Source: Candidatus Izemoplasma sp. (lineage in GTDB: Bacteria; Bacillota_I; Bacilli_A; Izemoplasmatales; Izemoplasmataceae). Taken from it: 7,951 nucleotides of DNA. This document shows, piece by piece, positions 6,369-7,951 of the stretch (its first letter is position 1; each line of letters begins with the position of its first letter). The notes below the pieces were generated by a model. That model had not been told where the DNA came from. It saw nothing but the letters and a program-made list of their open reading frames with translations, and searched no databases. The translations under genes and the position numbers were made by a program. Where the stretch lies: NCBI GenBank assembly GCA_007116105.1, contig SKJA01000064.1, forward strand, positions 1 to 7,951, in the 5' to 3' direction.

Positions 6369-6664
6369 GAGGATTTTCTCCCTTTAAATTTCTGTAACAT
6401 GCGGTTGGTCACAACAAAGCCTCCAACGACATTGATGGTGGCTAAAAAGACCGCCAGCCCACCCAGCATCAGCCCGAGCCAACCAAAGTCACTCAATGGC
6501 ACGCCGGTGAGCAAAATACCCACGGCGCCCACGATCGTAATCCCACTGATGGCGTTGGTCCCACTCATCAATGGGGTGTGTAAGGTCGCGGGCACTTTAG
6601 TGATCAGTTCAACCCCTAAAAAGACCGCCATCGCAAAAATCGTAATCAAATAAATAATCGTCAT
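6365..6664 (-). CDS. pntAB: NAD(P) transhydrogenase subunit alpha part 2 (membrane domain)
   Basis: A 99-residue, almost wholly hydrophobic protein corresponding to the C-terminal membrane part of single-chain PntA. It has about three helices (roughly 2-19, 37-54 and 60-86), the conserved KVPATLHTPLMSGTNAISGI (23-42) and GLAVFLATINVVGGFVVTNR (69-88). It helps form the proton channel with PntB. I chose ATG 6664, not the in-frame upstream TTG at 6685. The ATG overlaps the pntAA stop as ATGA and has AAAGGAG at 6672-6678, seven bases away, which is the same junction style as pntAB/pntB. Starting at the TTG would put the ribosome site inside the gene. The split alpha subunit matches the three-gene Rhodospirillum-type arrangement. 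Confidence 0.95.
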   Translation of the reverse strand: MTIIYLITIFAMAVFLGVELITKVPATLHTPLMSGTNAISGITIVGAVGILLTGVPLSDFGWLGLMLGGLAVFLATINVVGGFVVTNRMLQKFKGRKSS

Positions 6665-7818
6665 GACGTCACTCCTTTCACCCAAGCGGAGGCTTGAGGA
6701 TGAACCAACTTGCCCTCATCCGTCAACATCGAACCGAGCACAATGTCGTCTTCTTTTTGAGGGGTAAAACCTGCTTCTGACTTTTTAAGATAGTTTTCAA
6801 TGAAGGTGATCATATTTTTAGAATAAAGACTAGAAGCGTTGAACGCGAGCGTGCTCGCCACATTTTCAACACCGACAATTTTAACCCCTTGATGGTCGAT
6901 CACATCGCCGGCTTTGGTGAGCTCACAGTTCCCTCCACGCTCTGCGGCAAGGTCAATGACGACACTGCCTTTAGGCATGGCTTCCACCATCGTTTGCGTG
7001 AGTAAAATCGGAGCTTTTTTACCCGGAATGTTGGCGGTCGTGATGACCACATCCATCTCTTGAACGACGTCCGTGAGTAAGGCTCGCTGTTTATCGTAAT
7101 AGGCCTGATCCATCGCCTTCGCGTAGCCCCCTTCGCCTTGAGCACTCTCTAAGTCCAAGACCACAAACTTCGCCCCGAGCGATTCGACTTGTTCTTTCAC
7201 TTCCGGACGAACATCGTACGCACTGACCACCGCACCCAAACGCTTCGCGGTCGCAATGGCTTGTAAGCCGGCCACACCAACCCCTAAGACGAACACTTTC
7301 GCAGGCACAATCGTGCCTGCCGCCGTCATCATCATCGGAAACATTTTCGGGCTGTATTGAGCAGCTAAAATGGCCGCTTTATACCCAGCCAAATTGGCCA
7401 TCGAAGACAAGACATCCATGCTTTGAGCGCGTGTTGTCCGGGGGATGAGCTCCATCGAAAAAGAGGTCAGTTTTTGTTTTTCAAACACCTCAAAACTAGG
7501 ATGAGGGGCGTAAGGTTCTAACAGTCCGATGATCGTCGTCTTGGGTTTCAATGCGTCCAACAGTTCGATCCCTGTAGGATGGGCTGCACCGGCGCGAACG
7601 GCGCACCATAGATCGGCTTGTTCAAGCACCGCCTGTGCACTCTCTAGCACGGTGATGCCGCGCTCTAGATACAGCTCATCGGGATACCCCGCCGCATACC
7701 CAGCGCCTTTTTGCACCATCACCTTGAAGCCTTGTTTTTGAAGCACCGCCGCATGCATCGGAATGAGTGCGACCCGTTGTTCTTGAGGGTGTGTTTCTTT
7801 GATGACACCAATAATCAT
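6661..7818 (-). CDS. pntAA: NAD(P) transhydrogenase subunit alpha part 1 (NAD(H)-binding domain I)
   Basis: The soluble domain I binds NAD(H) and passes hydride to NADP(H) on PntB at the cytoplasmic face of the membrane. At 385 residues it is the usual length for the split form. It begins IGVIKET....RVALIP (3-20). The invariant RQD loop is IPRTTRAQSMDVLSS, giving Arg127, Gln132, Asp135 and Ser138, the same numbers as the Rhodospirillum rubrum protein as I recall them. The Rossmann motif is Gly179-x-Gly181-xx-Gly184 with Asp202 at the end of the next strand (AYDVRP), which fits NAD preference. VVITTANIPGKKAPILL (257-273) and DLAAERGGNCE (289-299) follow. Alanine dehydrogenase shares this fold, but the partner membrane genes settle the identity. 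ATG 7818 has AAGGAGG at 7824-7830, five bases upstream. It is first in the operon. Confidence 0.97.
   Translation of the reverse strand: MIIGVIKETHPQEQRVALIPMHAAVLQKQGFKVMVQKGAGYAAGYPDELYLERGITVLESAQAVLEQADLWCAVRAGAAHPTGIELLDALKPKTTIIGLLEPYAPHPSFEVFEKQKLTSFSMELIPRTTRAQSMDVLSSMANLAGYKAAILAAQYSPKMFPMMMTAAGTIVPAKVFVLGVGVAGLQAIATAKRLGAVVSAYDVRPEVKEQVESLGAKFVVLDLESAQGEGGYAKAMDQAYYDKQRALLTDVVQEMDVVITTANIPGKKAPILLTQTMVEAMPKGSVVIDLAAERGGNCELTKAGDVIDHQGVKIVGVENVASTLAFNASSLYSKNMITFIENYLKKSEAGFTPQKEDDIVLGSMLTDEGKLVHPQASAWVKGVTS
6672..6678 (-). promoter_or_regulatory. Ribosome-binding site fixing the pntAB start
   Basis: AAAGGAG on the minus strand lies seven bases ahead of ATG 6664 and inside the last codons of pntAA. 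It shows that translation of pntAB begins at the ATGA overlap and not at the TTG 21 bases upstream. Confidence 0.8.
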
Positions 7819-7830
7819 AGTGGCCTCCTT

Positions 7831-7869
7831 GTCATAACATGACTTTATTCTACCAAATTTTATGACTTT
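7831..7869 (-). repeat. Repeated ATGACTTT / GTCAT half-sites around the pnt promoter
   Basis: ATGACTTT occurs at 7839-7846 and again at 7862-7869 on the plus strand, 23 bases apart and on either side of the -10 box. A further inverted half, GTCAT at 7831-7835, makes GTCATAACATGAC (7831-7843) an inverted repeat with five-base arms and a three-base centre. This could be an operator, but the units are short and the region is AT-rich, so chance is possible. Confidence 0.35.
7847..7855 (-). promoter_or_regulatory. Extended -10 promoter of the pnt operon
   Basis: TGGTAGAAT on the minus strand is an extended -10 element with one mismatch in the hexamer. No convincing -35 hexamer is found 16-18 bases upstream. 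Transcription would start near 7840, giving a leader of about 20 bases that includes the ribosome site. It is the only good candidate between the upstream terminator and pntAA. Confidence 0.55.
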
Positions 7870-7885
7870 CTGTGTGCGCTTTCAT

Positions 7886-7912
7886 AAAAAAATCGTTCAG
7901 GGTTGACTGAAC
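7886..7912 (-). terminator. Terminator of the gene upstream of pntAA
   Basis: GTTCAG (7895-7900) and CTGAAC (7907-7912) form a 6-bp stem with a six-base loop. On the minus strand it is followed after three bases by seven T (7886-7892). An alternative 6-bp stem, AGGGTT with AACCCT (7899-7904 with 7910-7915), overlaps it. The hairpin lies just after a TGA stop at 7915-7917, as expected for a gene end. Confidence 0.7.
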
Positions 7913-7914
7913 CC

Positions 7915-7951
7915 TCAAAAACCTTCCTCTTGAGGCGCTTTATCCCAACGC
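7915..7951 (-). CDS. Probable C-terminal tail of an upstream gene (partial)
   Basis: Reading leftward from the right edge, one frame gives eleven codons, RWDKAPQEEGF, and then TGA at 7915-7917. The stop sits two bases from a terminator hairpin, which supports a true gene end. The fragment is too short to identify a family. Of the other two minus-strand frames, one stops at once and one runs through the terminator, so this frame is the best fit. Confidence 0.45.
   Translation of the reverse strand, partial: RWDKAPQEEGF

Noticed and set aside
1080..6664. Mycoplasma-type code (TGA as tryptophan)
   Set aside because: TGA ends the SagB-like, pntAA and pntAB genes exactly at ATGA overlaps, and the tryptophan codons I translated by hand are TGG.
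6661..7818. Alanine dehydrogenase as identity of the first pnt gene
   Set aside because: The fold is shared, but the RQD loop and adjacent pntAB and pntB genes with ATGA overlaps identify transhydrogenase domain I.

Overview
The window is an ordinary-looking bacterial chromosomal segment. All supported genes lie on the minus strand, so they read from right to left. It holds two complete operons, the start of a third gene at the left edge and a probable gene end at the right edge. TGA is a true stop (several ATGA stop/start overlaps depend on it), so this is the standard bacterial code and not the mycoplasma code. Base composition is moderate. Shine-Dalgarno sequences are strong (AAGGAGG, AAAGGAG), and promoters have good -10 boxes, two of them extended -10 (TGnTAnAAT). 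Together this suggests a Gram-positive lineage, such as Bacillota or an Acholeplasma/Izemoplasma-like relative that keeps the standard code. That placement is an inference with low confidence.

Right to left: (1) 7915-7951 is the probable C-terminal tail of an upstream gene, followed by a hairpin plus T7 terminator. (2) 6661-7818, 6365-6664 and 4917-6368 form a three-gene proton-translocating NAD(P) transhydrogenase operon (pntAA-pntAB-pntB). Both junctions are ATGA overlaps. It has an extended -10 promoter in front and a 13-bp perfect-stem terminator behind (4851-4887). (3) A second extended -10 promoter at about 4820 starts a four-gene operon: a GH5 glycoside hydrolase with a C-terminal carbohydrate-binding-like module, a GH30 glucosylceramidase-like hydrolase, a SagB-type nitroreductase-family flavoprotein, and 5-formyltetrahydrofolate cyclo-ligase. 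It ends in a hairpin at 526-543. (4) A PAS-domain signalling protein starts at 387 and runs off the left edge, with its own TATAAT promoter.

Functionally, the transhydrogenase links the NADH and NADPH pools to the proton gradient. The two hydrolases lack signal peptides, so they probably act in the cytoplasm on imported or membrane-derived beta-glucosides. The flavoprotein and the folate enzyme are co-transcribed with them but have no obvious pathway link. I found no mobile elements, CRISPR arrays or RNA genes, and no clear evidence of a wholly new system. The points most worth checking are the unusual gene company of the second operon, the orphan SagB-like protein, a His-to-Asn change in the PntB proton channel, and repeats around the two operon promoters.
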